From NCBI GenBank assembly GCA_016713765.1, contig JADJON010000001.1:620001-684000 (forward strand): a stretch of DNA of 64,000 nt. The letters are read 5' to 3'. This DNA comes from Bacteroidota bacterium (GTDB lineage: Bacteria > Bacteroidota > Bacteroidia > AKYH767-A > 2013-40CM-41-45). The translations under genes and the position numbers were made by a program. Of the stretch, positions 27,191 through 35,208 are shown piece by piece. The notes under the pieces are model-generated. The model had not been told where the DNA came from. It did not search any database and was given only the letters and a program-made list of their open reading frames with translations. How positions within the stretch are numbered: position 1 is the first letter of the stretch; every line of letters starts with the position of its first letter.

Positions 27191-27717
27191 TCGAATTCCT
27201 GTATGTCAGAAATGCCAGCAGCCTTAATGGACTCGTGGTTCAGAACCAATTTGCCGATGTGCGCGTTCTTTAACGTAGGAGGCGAGGGCCACTACTGCTA
27301 AACTGTCAGCGAGCATTCCGCCAGCAACCCCGAGTGATCAGATCCATTCGGGCCGATTGAGACGTAGTGGATCCACGAAGTTTGGATCGCTGTTGGTGGG
27401 ATGGCGTTCCTGCCGACCGACTTTCGTACCCATTCACCTGCAACTATGCATTCCTCATTTCTCGCCAGCGAGTTCTGCAAGAGCGGGCCGGCTTTCCTGT
27501 GCTGTTCAGAAGGGAATTATATGCTCGGGTATCGGTGGGCACACTTTTCCGGGTGCTCCGATGAAACCCCGCGTGGCAGGCTAGCCCCGGGCGACCTCGG
27601 CAAGTACTATCGGTTCATCAGGGAATATCCGTTTACATGACGAGTGAGCACGGGTGGAGGCGGTGCTACGGAGCGGTTCGGTCCGCTCCTGATTTTTCTA
27701 ATCGTTATCTTTCCGGT
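27191..27717. other. Intergenic region, no feature recognised
   Basis: About 530 bp hold no convincing gene. The short open frames present overlap one another, lack signal or domain features and look like chance. The promoter of the next gene should lie near its right end. Confidence 0.4.
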
Positions 27718-29304
27718 ATGAAACCGATCAGCCTTTCCCTTTCGTTACTGTTTTTCTCTGTTTGGACATTTGCGCAACCGTTTCATCGCCTGGTCGGCGG
27801 CACGACGGGTGATGAACGCGGGCAGACCGCGCTGATGGGGCCTCATGGCCGCTATCTGCTTAACGGTGCGACAACCTCATTCGGGCAGGGCAGTGCCGAC
27901 GCGATGCTGAGCGCGTTGGACGCATCCGGGAATATTGTGTGGTCGCGCGTTTACGGTACGACGGGTTACGACAATTCCGAGTACGCGGTCGTGACGGCCG
28001 ATGGAGGGATCGTGTGTACGGGTCGGTTGAACATCACGGGTGGGAATGAAGACGCGCTGGTTTTCAAGACCGACAGTCTGGGTCATTTGTTGTGGGCAAA
28101 AGCGTACGGCGGAAGCTCAGCCGACGGATTCGCCTATACAGCGGAGGCCCGAAACGGCGACCTCTTGTTTGTTGGCGCGACACAGAGTACGCCGGGAACC
28201 TTGAACAGTCTGTTCCTGATGCGCACCGATGCCAACGGCGATACGATTTTTACGAAAGTGTTCGATACGGCATCGCGCGATATTGGCTTGTGCGTGGCCG
28301 AGACGGCCGACAGCGGACTGGTAGTCGCCGGCAAGCTGGTGTATAACAACTGGGCGGGACTGGAGCAGTCGAACGCGTTGGTAATGAAGACCGACCGAAG
28401 CGGTAACCTGCTGTGGTCGCGGATGTACGGCGATACGCTGTGGGAAGAGCTGGCTTCCATCGTACCCTTGGCGGACGGCGGGTTCATCACGGCGGGGACA
28501 TCGGTCGGTAATGGTCCGGGGCGTTACGAGTGCTGGCTGTTGCGACTCGACAGCATCGGCGACGTGTTGTGGTCGAAAACGTATGGCGGTATCGGTGATG
28601 AAGCCGCTTATACCGTCATCGCGGACCCTGATGGCGATTTTGTGTTGTCGGGTTATTCCAATTCGCTGGGCTACGGACATCGTACTGCCGGTGACGACGC
28701 GATGAATGTGGTGCTCATCAAGACCGATGCGAATGGCGACACCTTGTGGTGCAGGGCGTATGGCGACGGTTTGCAGGATGAGGCCTATCGCAGCTCGAAG
28801 GCCGATGACGGCGGGTACCTGATCTCCGGTTTCACGACGAGTTACACGCCGGCCAACCTGAGCCAGATGCTGCTGATCCATACCGACAGCCTGGGCTGGA
28901 CCGGTTGTCATGAGCAAGCCATCCAGCCGGTGGTGACCACTGCTACCTACGTTCCGACGGACACCAGCATGATCCTGTATTCGGGGATGACGGTGAGCAA
29001 TCCGGGCTACCTGGAAGCGGCAGCGACGCCGGTTTCGGACGACGCCTGCCTGATCCTGGAGACGAATGAATTGGACTTGATAACCGGGATCCGTCTTTTT
29101 CCGAATCCGGCCGCGGATTTGGTAAATGTTGAGGTGCCAATGGCATCGGCTGCCGAAACGGTTGAATTACTGGACCTTTCGGGTCGGCTGTTGCAGCGGG
29201 AACGCATTTTCGGTGGCAAGGCCCGCCTAGATCTTAGCGCCTTTTCGGCCGGATGTTATCTCCTGCGAGCCGGAAGCCTGACAGGTCGGCTGGTTAAAAA
29301 CTAA
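27718..29304 (+). CDS. Repeat (propeller-like) secreted protein with T9SS sorting domain
   Basis: The protein has 528 residues from ATG 27718, where the signal peptide MKPISLSLSLLFFSVWTFAQ starts. The mature protein is built of about seven repeats of roughly 50-60 residues with the pattern 'KTDxxGNxLWSRxYGG...DEAxxVxxxxDGGFxxxGxT' (for example TDRSGNLLWSRMYGDTLWEE). This pattern is common in Bacteroidota surface proteins and suggests a beta-propeller. The C-terminal domain begins LFPNPAADLVNVEV and matches the T9SS type A sorting module. The role is probably cell-surface or extracellular; the ligand is unknown. Confidence 0.82.
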   Translation: MKPISLSLSLLFFSVWTFAQPFHRLVGGTTGDERGQTALMGPHGRYLLNGATTSFGQGSADAMLSALDASGNIVWSRVYGTTGYDNSEYAVVTADGGIVCTGRLNITGGNEDALVFKTDSLGHLLWAKAYGGSSADGFAYTAEARNGDLLFVGATQSTPGTLNSLFLMRTDANGDTIFTKVFDTASRDIGLCVAETADSGLVVAGKLVYNNWAGLEQSNALVMKTDRSGNLLWSRMYGDTLWEELASIVPLADGGFITAGTSVGNGPGRYECWLLRLDSIGDVLWSKTYGGIGDEAAYTVIADPDGDFVLSGYSNSLGYGHRTAGDDAMNVVLIKTDANGDTLWCRAYGDGLQDEAYRSSKADDGGYLISGFTTSYTPANLSQMLLIHTDSLGWTGCHEQAIQPVVTTATYVPTDTSMILYSGMTVSNPGYLEAAATPVSDDACLILETNELDLITGIRLFPNPAADLVNVEVPMASAAETVELLDLSGRLLQRERIFGGKARLDLSAFSAGCYLLRAGSLTGRLVKN

Positions 29305-29373
29305 TTTTCTATCTTAGACGAAGACAGGGAAGCGGCCGGACCCCTTGCGCGGGCTCCGGGCCTTTTGAACGTT

Positions 29374-31047
29374 ATGAACCAATCTACTACCAAGACCGAC
29401 TGGAGCAAGTGTTCCTTGTTCCAGCATTGCAGCCAGGCGGTGATCGACGAAGTCGTTGCCAAGGCTTCGGCTAAAGTTTATCCAAAAGGCGGAGTCCTGA
29501 TCGAAAAAGGTCAGGTCCCACCTGCCTTGTTTGTAATCGAAGACGGGAAAGTCGGCATCTACATTGAAGACATCCTCCTGGCCGAACTGGGCGCGATGGC
29601 GGTGATGGGCGAAAGTTTTCTCGCGCACGGTGTGGCAACCGCTACGATCGTCGCGGCGAGTGAGGTGAAGACGATCCAGATCCCGCGACAGTTGTTCACC
29701 GAACTGGCTGAAAAGTATCCGCAGCTCATCTTTAACATCTTTACGATCAACTTCGAGCGACTGCGGAGTTCCAACGACGCGGCCTTGCGCGAAGCGCGGG
29801 CACGCGAACAGAAGCTGGAAGAACAGGTCAAAGAACGTACACGTGAATTGAATGCCGCGCTGGAGGAACTGCAGGTCACGAACCAGGAGCTCACGACCAC
29901 GCGGGACAACCTGATCGAGACGCAGAAGTTCCGTGACCAGTTCCTCGCGAACATGAGTCACGAGATCCGCACGCCGATGAACGCGATCGTCGGTTTGACG
30001 AACCTGCTGATCAATTCACCGCTCAATCCGTTGCAGGAGAAATACCTGCACGTCATCAAGAAGAGCGGCGCGAACCTGCTCGTCATCATCAACGACATCC
30101 TCGACCTTGCCAAGCTGGAAGCCGGCAAGATGGAACTGGAAGCGGTTCCTTTCCCGCTCGTCACGGCGATCCAGAACGTCCATACGATCCTCAACCTGAA
30201 GGCGGAGGAAAAAGGCATCACGCTGGTCGAGAGCATCGACGCGAATGTGCCGTTCTATGTGGTGGGCGACGAAACGCGCATCACCCAGGTGCTGATGAAC
30301 CTGACGGGTAACGCGATCAAGTTTACCGAGAAGGGAAAAGTGACGATCGGAGCCAAGGTCACTGCCGGAACCGACGATGAGCCGGAGATCACGTTCAGCG
30401 TACGCGATACCGGTATCGGCATTCCGCCCGACCGGCTCGACAAGATCTTCGAGAGTTTCGGACAGGCTTCTTCGGATACGACGCGCAAGTACGGCGGCAC
30501 CGGACTCGGGCTGACGATCAGCAAGCAGCTTGTGGAGATGCACGGCGGACAGCTCGAAGTGAAAAGTAAAGTCGGAGAAGGCTCGGTCTTCTTCTTCACG
30601 GTCAAGTACAAGCGTGCAGAACCGCCATCCGACGCCATCCGCGAGTCCTCACAAGCCGGCATCGACATGAGCGGCAAGCGGATCCTGCTGGTGGAAGACA
30701 ACGAGTTCAACCAGATGGTTGCCGTGGATACCTTGCAGGAGTTGTTTCCGGGTATCGTGGTGGAAGTCGCTTCGAATGGGAAAGAAGCCATGCAGATGGC
30801 CGCCGACTTCGACTACGGACTGGTGTTCATGGACATTCACTTGCCGGATTTCGACGGCTTCGAGATCACGCAATACATCCGCAACAAACTCACCGGCCCG
30901 CGTCAGGCGGTGCGCATCTGCGCGATGACCGCGAGCGTGACGAAAGAGAAGATCGACGAGTGTTACGTGGCGGGCATGAACGACTACCTGATGAAGCCCT
31001 TCACGCACGAAGGATTGAAAGAACGCATCTACCGGGCGTTTGCCTGA
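29374..31047 (+). CDS. Hybrid sensor histidine kinase/response regulator with N-terminal cNMP-binding domain
   Basis: The protein has 557 residues from ATG 29374 (a TTG lies three codons upstream). The order is: a Crp-like cyclic-nucleotide-binding domain (about 10-125: GGVLIEKGQVPPALFVIEDG, VMGESFLAHGVATATIVAAS), a coiled coil (REQKLEEQVKERTRELNAAL), HisKA with FLANMSHEIRTPMNAI (His196), HATPase (NLTGNAIKFTEKG, DTGIGIP, GGTGLGLTISK) and a C-terminal receiver (VEDNEFNQ, VFMDIHLPDFDG with Asp487, Lys in LMKPF). No transmembrane segment is visible, so it should be cytoplasmic. Signal would pass from a small ligand or cNMP-type domain to an internal Asp. No separate output partner is adjacent. 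Confidence 0.92.
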   Translation: MNQSTTKTDWSKCSLFQHCSQAVIDEVVAKASAKVYPKGGVLIEKGQVPPALFVIEDGKVGIYIEDILLAELGAMAVMGESFLAHGVATATIVAASEVKTIQIPRQLFTELAEKYPQLIFNIFTINFERLRSSNDAALREARAREQKLEEQVKERTRELNAALEELQVTNQELTTTRDNLIETQKFRDQFLANMSHEIRTPMNAIVGLTNLLINSPLNPLQEKYLHVIKKSGANLLVIINDILDLAKLEAGKMELEAVPFPLVTAIQNVHTILNLKAEEKGITLVESIDANVPFYVVGDETRITQVLMNLTGNAIKFTEKGKVTIGAKVTAGTDDEPEITFSVRDTGIGIPPDRLDKIFESFGQASSDTTRKYGGTGLGLTISKQLVEMHGGQLEVKSKVGEGSVFFFTVKYKRAEPPSDAIRESSQAGIDMSGKRILLVEDNEFNQMVAVDTLQELFPGIVVEVASNGKEAMQMAADFDYGLVFMDIHLPDFDGFEITQYIRNKLTGPRQAVRICAMTASVTKEKIDECYVAGMNDYLMKPFTHEGLKERIYRAFA

Positions 31048-31090
31048 CAAGAGTACGAGCTGAGGTTACACACACACACCACTCAGCAAA

Positions 31091-31121
31091 GCCGGTTCCG
31101 AAAGGGGCCGGCCTTTTTTTT
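31091..31121 (+). terminator. Rho-independent terminator of the hybrid kinase gene
   Basis: A 9-bp stem (GCCGGTTCC with GGGGCCGGC, two G-T pairs) closes on a GAAA tetraloop and is followed by CTTTTTTTT. It lies 44 bp after the kinase stop codon. Confidence 0.88.
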
Positions 31122-31424
31122 AGGGGCGAGGGACGAGGGGCGAGGGACGAGGGAATTGAGACGCGAGTTACGAGACCGTGACCGAGGGAAGGGGATGAGA
31201 TCGACGGCCTTTTCGAGCGATGCGACTGTTGAGCGGAGAGGCGAAAGCGAGAGAAGAAAGATCTACCTCGCGAATCACCAATCACTAATTACTAATAACC
31301 AATTACCAGTTACCACTTCATTGAACCGTTGGTCCATTCCGGTTTTCGCAACTACTACACCCTAAAAAAAATTCCGGGTCCCGATGAACTCGGAACCCGG
31401 AACCCGAAACCCGGAACAGCAAAC
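31122..31424. repeat. Three arrays of degenerate 7-bp tandem repeats in a convergent intergenic region
   Basis: Between the kinase stop and the stop of the minus-strand FN3 gene there are at least three heptamer-periodic tracts. 31122-31184 has units such as AGGGGCG and AGGGACG, about nine units decaying rightward. 31273-31314 has units such as AATCACC and AATTACC, six units. 31383-31424 has units such as CCGGAAC and CCGAAAC, six units. Each array uses a different unit but the same 7-bp period. No coding potential is seen. A second locus with the same property lies at 52292-52550. Confidence 0.85.
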
Positions 31425-31441
31425 GTGTTCCGCGTAAGTTA

Positions 31442-33571
31442 TCAGTTAACGATCAACCGCTTGCCGCGGAGTTCCCGGTTGTCGGCGATGAGGGTGACGA
31501 AGTAAACGCCGGGACTCAGTCCTGCCAGGTCGAGCTGGAGTTGGTTGTCGCCGGATTCAACCGGGAAGTTCCGTGTGATGACGGTATTGCCGAGCAGGTC
31601 GGTTACCCGGACGGTCTGTGTACCTGCCGTTGTTGCTTCAACATTCAGGTTGACGTTGCGCGTAGCGGGGTTGGGGTACAACTGCCAGTCACTTGCAAGA
31701 ACCGTTTCCGGATTCGCGAGACGAACCGGCGCGGTGGTAAAGACATCGGAAGCCGAGTAGATCGAAACGGTCACGCCCGAGCAGATGGAACGTACCTGCC
31801 ACTGGTAATCGGTGCTGGTCGAGAGACCCGTCAGCGTGGTGCTGGTCACACCACCGGCGCCGGTGATCTTCTTCCAGCGGTAATTGGTGGTGCCGTTCAC
31901 CGAATAGCGTATCATGAAACTGTCGGCTTGTACCAACGGCGTCCAGGAGATATCGGCCGTCGTACCGGTGACGTTGCTGTGTCCGAGCCCGTAGGGTGTG
32001 ACACAGGAGACGGGACCATTGAGTGTGGTAAAGGTCACCTGCGGACGACAGTAACCCGAGCTAACGCCGTTGCAGATCGAACTGACTCGGACCTGATAGG
32101 TTGTGTTGGGCAGCAGGTTCGATATCGTCTGCGAATTGGGTCCACTGCCGTCGTGTTCGATATAGCTGTAGTTGGTGGTACCGTCGATCGAGTAGCGGAT
32201 GCGGAACGTATCGGCTACGGTCAGCGGATCCCAGCTTACTACCGCGGAGCCGGTCGTGATCGATCCGACGCTGACGTTGAAGGGGCGACCGCAGTTGATC
32301 GTCTGGTTCAGCGTGGTGAAGTTGGACTGGCTGCAATAACCGTAGCTGACGCCGCCACAGATCGAGCTCACCTGGTAATAGTACGTCGTATTCGGGTTCA
32401 GGCCGGTGAGGCTGACTGAGGTGTCTCCGGTAGCGCCATCGAGGTCGATGTAATTATAATTCAACGCGCCGAACTCGCGGTAGCGCACCCGGAATGTATC
32501 CGCCAGGATGAGCGACGACCAACTGATGACCGCGCTGGTGGCCGTGATGCTGCCGGCGCTGGCGCCGAGCGGAGCAACGCAGGATACAGGATTGCTCAGG
32601 GTCGTGAAATATTCTTTCGGACAATAGCCGCTGCTCACGCCATTGCAGATGGAACTGACCTGAACTTCGTAGTCGGTTCCGGGATAGAGGTTGTCAAGCA
32701 ACTCGGAATTCCCGAGACCTCCGTCGTGGTTGATGTACGAGAAGTGACTGCCGCCGACAGGACGATAGCGGATCCGGAACGTGTCGGCTGCCAGGAAGGG
32801 TGACCATTCGATCGTTGCGTCGATGTTGTTCACGGACGTAATCGCCAGGCCGAATGGACGCACGCAGTTGACGATGGCTACATCGGTGATGAAATAATCG
32901 ATGATGCTGTAGGTGCTGGGATAACCATTGCAACGTGTCGCGATCTCGTAGCTATATAAGGTGCCGGGTTGCAGGTTGCTGAGGGGCGCGGAAGTGAGTC
33001 CACCGCTGCCTTGTACATCAAGGTATTGATAGGTCGTCGCGCCGACTGGCTGGTAACGGATGCGGAACGTATCGGCTACGGTCGGATCCGTCCAGTTGAT
33101 ATCGATGGTGGTGGCGGTGACGTTCGAGGTAGAAACACCGGAAGGAACCGGGCAGCTATTCGGGTCGGCAACCACGAAGCCGTAGTCGAGCATGTTATCG
33201 ACCGGCTGCTGGCCAAACCAGGGATCCCAGGGCGTGTAGGTCACGACGTGGATCTCATACCAGCCGAGCGGAGCGTTGGCCGGAATGGAGAAATTGGTGA
33301 ACAGGGAGTCGGAATAGCCGCCGAAACCGTCGGGATACACCTGGGTTTCGTCGAAGTAGTCGGTGAAGATCTGATATGCACCCTGCTGGAGGTAGATATC
33401 GACGTTGGATTGAGGCGGTGAGCCCGAGTTCATCACACCGGTGGCCAGTGTGATCGTGGTAGTAAGCGACTGACCAGGGTTGGCGGAGGCGGGCGAGATC
33501 GTACTGACCTGCGCCCTGACCGAGAAGCCGATGGTTAGCGCGAAAAGGAGGAAGGGTAAAATTTTTTTCAT
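31442..33571 (-). CDS. Fibronectin type III repeat protein with T9SS sorting domain
   Basis: The protein has 709 residues with a signal peptide (MKKILPFLLFALTIGFSVRA). After a roughly 120-residue beta-sandwich-like domain come five FN3-type domains of about 95 residues, starting near 141, 236, 332, 428 and 524. Each opens with a Cys-Val/Gly-x-Pro segment (CVAPLGASAGSITATSAVIS) and contains 'ADTFRIRYxxxG' and 'LxPxTxYxxQVSSICNGVSxGYC'. The C-terminal T9SS sorting domain starts LYPNPATRNVNLNVE. Repeats keep a conserved Cys pattern, probably intra-domain disulfides. It is likely a surface adhesin or structural protein. Confidence 0.9.
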   Translation of the reverse strand: MKKILPFLLFALTIGFSVRAQVSTISPASANPGQSLTTTITLATGVMNSGSPPQSNVDIYLQQGAYQIFTDYFDETQVYPDGFGGYSDSLFTNFSIPANAPLGWYEIHVVTYTPWDPWFGQQPVDNMLDYGFVVADPNSCPVPSGVSTSNVTATTIDINWTDPTVADTFRIRYQPVGATTYQYLDVQGSGGLTSAPLSNLQPGTLYSYEIATRCNGYPSTYSIIDYFITDVAIVNCVRPFGLAITSVNNIDATIEWSPFLAADTFRIRYRPVGGSHFSYINHDGGLGNSELLDNLYPGTDYEVQVSSICNGVSSGYCPKEYFTTLSNPVSCVAPLGASAGSITATSAVISWSSLILADTFRVRYREFGALNYNYIDLDGATGDTSVSLTGLNPNTTYYYQVSSICGGVSYGYCSQSNFTTLNQTINCGRPFNVSVGSITTGSAVVSWDPLTVADTFRIRYSIDGTTNYSYIEHDGSGPNSQTISNLLPNTTYQVRVSSICNGVSSGYCRPQVTFTTLNGPVSCVTPYGLGHSNVTGTTADISWTPLVQADSFMIRYSVNGTTNYRWKKITGAGGVTSTTLTGLSTSTDYQWQVRSICSGVTVSIYSASDVFTTAPVRLANPETVLASDWQLYPNPATRNVNLNVEATTAGTQTVRVTDLLGNTVITRNFPVESGDNQLQLDLAGLSPGVYFVTLIADNRELRGKRLIVN

Positions 33572-33652
33572 GGGCGGAGCGAATAATCTATTCGTGTACG
33601 AGATCGGATGGAAAGGGTTGCCTTTATAAAGGCGGATAATTTGAAGAATAAC

Positions 33653-34498
33653 TTACTGCCGGAGGAATTGACGATAAGCGTGACCTTCCGGGGTTTCCAC
33701 GATCAGCCAATAGCTGCCCGTGCTCCAGTCGCCGGTGTTGATCACCGTTTTTCCGGACTCTTCGATCCGTCTGCGCAGCATTTCCCGTCCCTGCATATCG
33801 CGTACGACCAGGTTGCCCGAGACCGATGGTCCGTCGATTGTTACGGTCAGCAGGTTGCTGGTCGGGTTCGGATACAGGGAGACCGCGGGCAATTTCGCAG
33901 CCGAAGGATCAAGTCCGTTCAGCAGGAAGTCGAAGCCGAAATCCTGCCAGGTGGAACTGGTGAGGCTGCCGACTGTATCGGTGAGGTTCGGCGATACCAG
34001 TTTTTGTCCGGTGTTGTTGGTGCCGTATGTGCCGAACACCTGGTTGGCTGAAGCGGACATTTGCGTGTGAACGACCAGGTTCTGTGAAGGATCGTACGCG
34101 AACGGATTGGTCAGTTCGATGGCGAACCAATCACCGGTCGTTCCGGGTGCGATGACGTAGGAAGGGGATGACAGCACGGTCGTTAAGCCGGTGAAAAAGT
34201 TGTCGGTGTTTGGAAACGCGATCGCAGTGGTCTGCAGCAGGCGCACTTCGAAATCGGTGAGTGTATTACCCGTAGCCTGGCCTGTGCTGCCGTAGCGGAA
34301 ATAGATCCGCTGAATGGTTCCGGCCGGAGGGTTTCCAAGGTCCGACGGCAGAAAAATCATCTGGCTTCTGCTTGCATAGGAAGTGTTGCCGAGCAGGAAG
34401 GTGCTGTTGCTGGTACCCAAACCTTTGAAGTACTGCGGTTGTGCGAATACGGTCAGGGTAGCTATCGTGCAAAGGGACAGGAGTAGGAATTTGCGCAT
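33653..34498 (-). CDS. Secreted protein with T9SS sorting domain
   Basis: The protein has 281 residues with signal MRKFLLLSLCTIATLTVFAQ. The middle (FKGLGTSNSTFLLGNTSYAS, IQRIYFRYGSTGQATGNTLT) is a beta-rich domain of about 170 residues that I know only as a recurring Bacteroidota secreted module. The C-terminal T9SS type A sorting domain begins LYPNPTSNLLTVTI. It lies 81 bp upstream of the FN3 gene on the same strand and could share its transcript. Confidence 0.78.
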   Translation of the reverse strand: MRKFLLLSLCTIATLTVFAQPQYFKGLGTSNSTFLLGNTSYASRSQMIFLPSDLGNPPAGTIQRIYFRYGSTGQATGNTLTDFEVRLLQTTAIAFPNTDNFFTGLTTVLSSPSYVIAPGTTGDWFAIELTNPFAYDPSQNLVVHTQMSASANQVFGTYGTNNTGQKLVSPNLTDTVGSLTSSTWQDFGFDFLLNGLDPSAAKLPAVSLYPNPTSNLLTVTIDGPSVSGNLVVRDMQGREMLRRRIEESGKTVINTGDWSTGSYWLIVETPEGHAYRQFLRQ

Positions 34499-34580
34499 GC
34501 GAAGGAGCTTTTCTCAAAGCTACTCAGGATGTGTATCCCTCAGTCCGGTTGATGCCCGTAATTTTCCACCGGTACGCATG

Positions 34581-34610
34581 AAAAAAGGGGCGAAATTTTC
34601 GCCCCTTTTC
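34581..34610 (-). terminator. Rho-independent terminator of the DUF1761 gene
   Basis: The perfect palindrome GGGGCGAAA-T-TTTCGCCCC (34587-34605) is flanked by A6 on its left, which is a U-tract for minus-strand transcription. It lies just after the stop of the gene at 34631-35131. TTTTC on the other side also allows weaker termination on the plus strand. Confidence 0.85.
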
Positions 34611-34630
34611 CGATAACAAGCTGTGGATGT

Positions 34631-35131
34631 TTAGAAGTTCGCACAGACAATGCCGCCCATGAGCGCGAGGGTGAGGATCCAGTAACCGGTATGGATCCAG
34701 ATGTATTTCCAGCTCCGGCGTTCGAAGAGCGCGTTGATCGCGATGATCGGAAACGCGTAGAAGATGCCCGACAGGGTGCCGTGGAAGGCGCCGTGCTTGA
34801 AGGTCCGGAAATTCTGACCGTACTGATCCATGAAGTTCTTGAGCCAAAGCGAGATCTCGGAGTTCGGATCTTTCATGCCGGGATCATCTGCCAGGATGGA
34901 GAGGATATGCGATTGATGGATCACAACCGAAATGAGAATGAGGGAGAGGAACAAACTGAACACATAGGTCAGACTGAGGATGAGGGCCATGTTCGAGCTC
35001 TTGATCTTTTCCTCGCTGACGCCGGCTTCCCGCATCCAGACGTTACCGAATGTTTTTGGACCGTACCAGATAAATCCTGTGAACATCGGAATGAGCGCGC
35101 TGATGAAAATGTACTGCCAGTGTGATTCCAT
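34631..35131 (-). CDS. DUF1761 family membrane protein
   Basis: The protein has 166 residues with four predicted transmembrane stretches: IFISALIPMFTGFIWYG, MALILSLTYVFSLFLSLILI, FHGTLSGIFYAFPIIAINAL and YWILTLALMGGIVCANF. The N-terminal GFIWYGPKTFGNVWM block and the short loop between the first helices fit DUF1761. Function unknown. A strong terminator follows. Confidence 0.82.
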   Translation of the reverse strand: MESHWQYIFISALIPMFTGFIWYGPKTFGNVWMREAGVSEEKIKSSNMALILSLTYVFSLFLSLILISVVIHQSHILSILADDPGMKDPNSEISLWLKNFMDQYGQNFRTFKHGAFHGTLSGIFYAFPIIAINALFERRSWKYIWIHTGYWILTLALMGGIVCANF

Positions 35132-35208
35132 AGTGGGGAGGGTTTAGGGTTTGGGCAGTCAAGTAACGAATCCCCTGCACAGTCTCCAAATCAGGAACGG
35201 GATGACTG

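Noticed and set aside
27298..27640. Several overlapping short open frames between the exported protein and the propeller-like gene
   Set aside because: They overlap one another in different frames and strands, and none has a signal peptide or domain; treated as chance.
31122..31424. CRISPR array
   Set aside because: The repeats are 7 bp, directly adjacent, with no unique spacers and no cas genes in the window.
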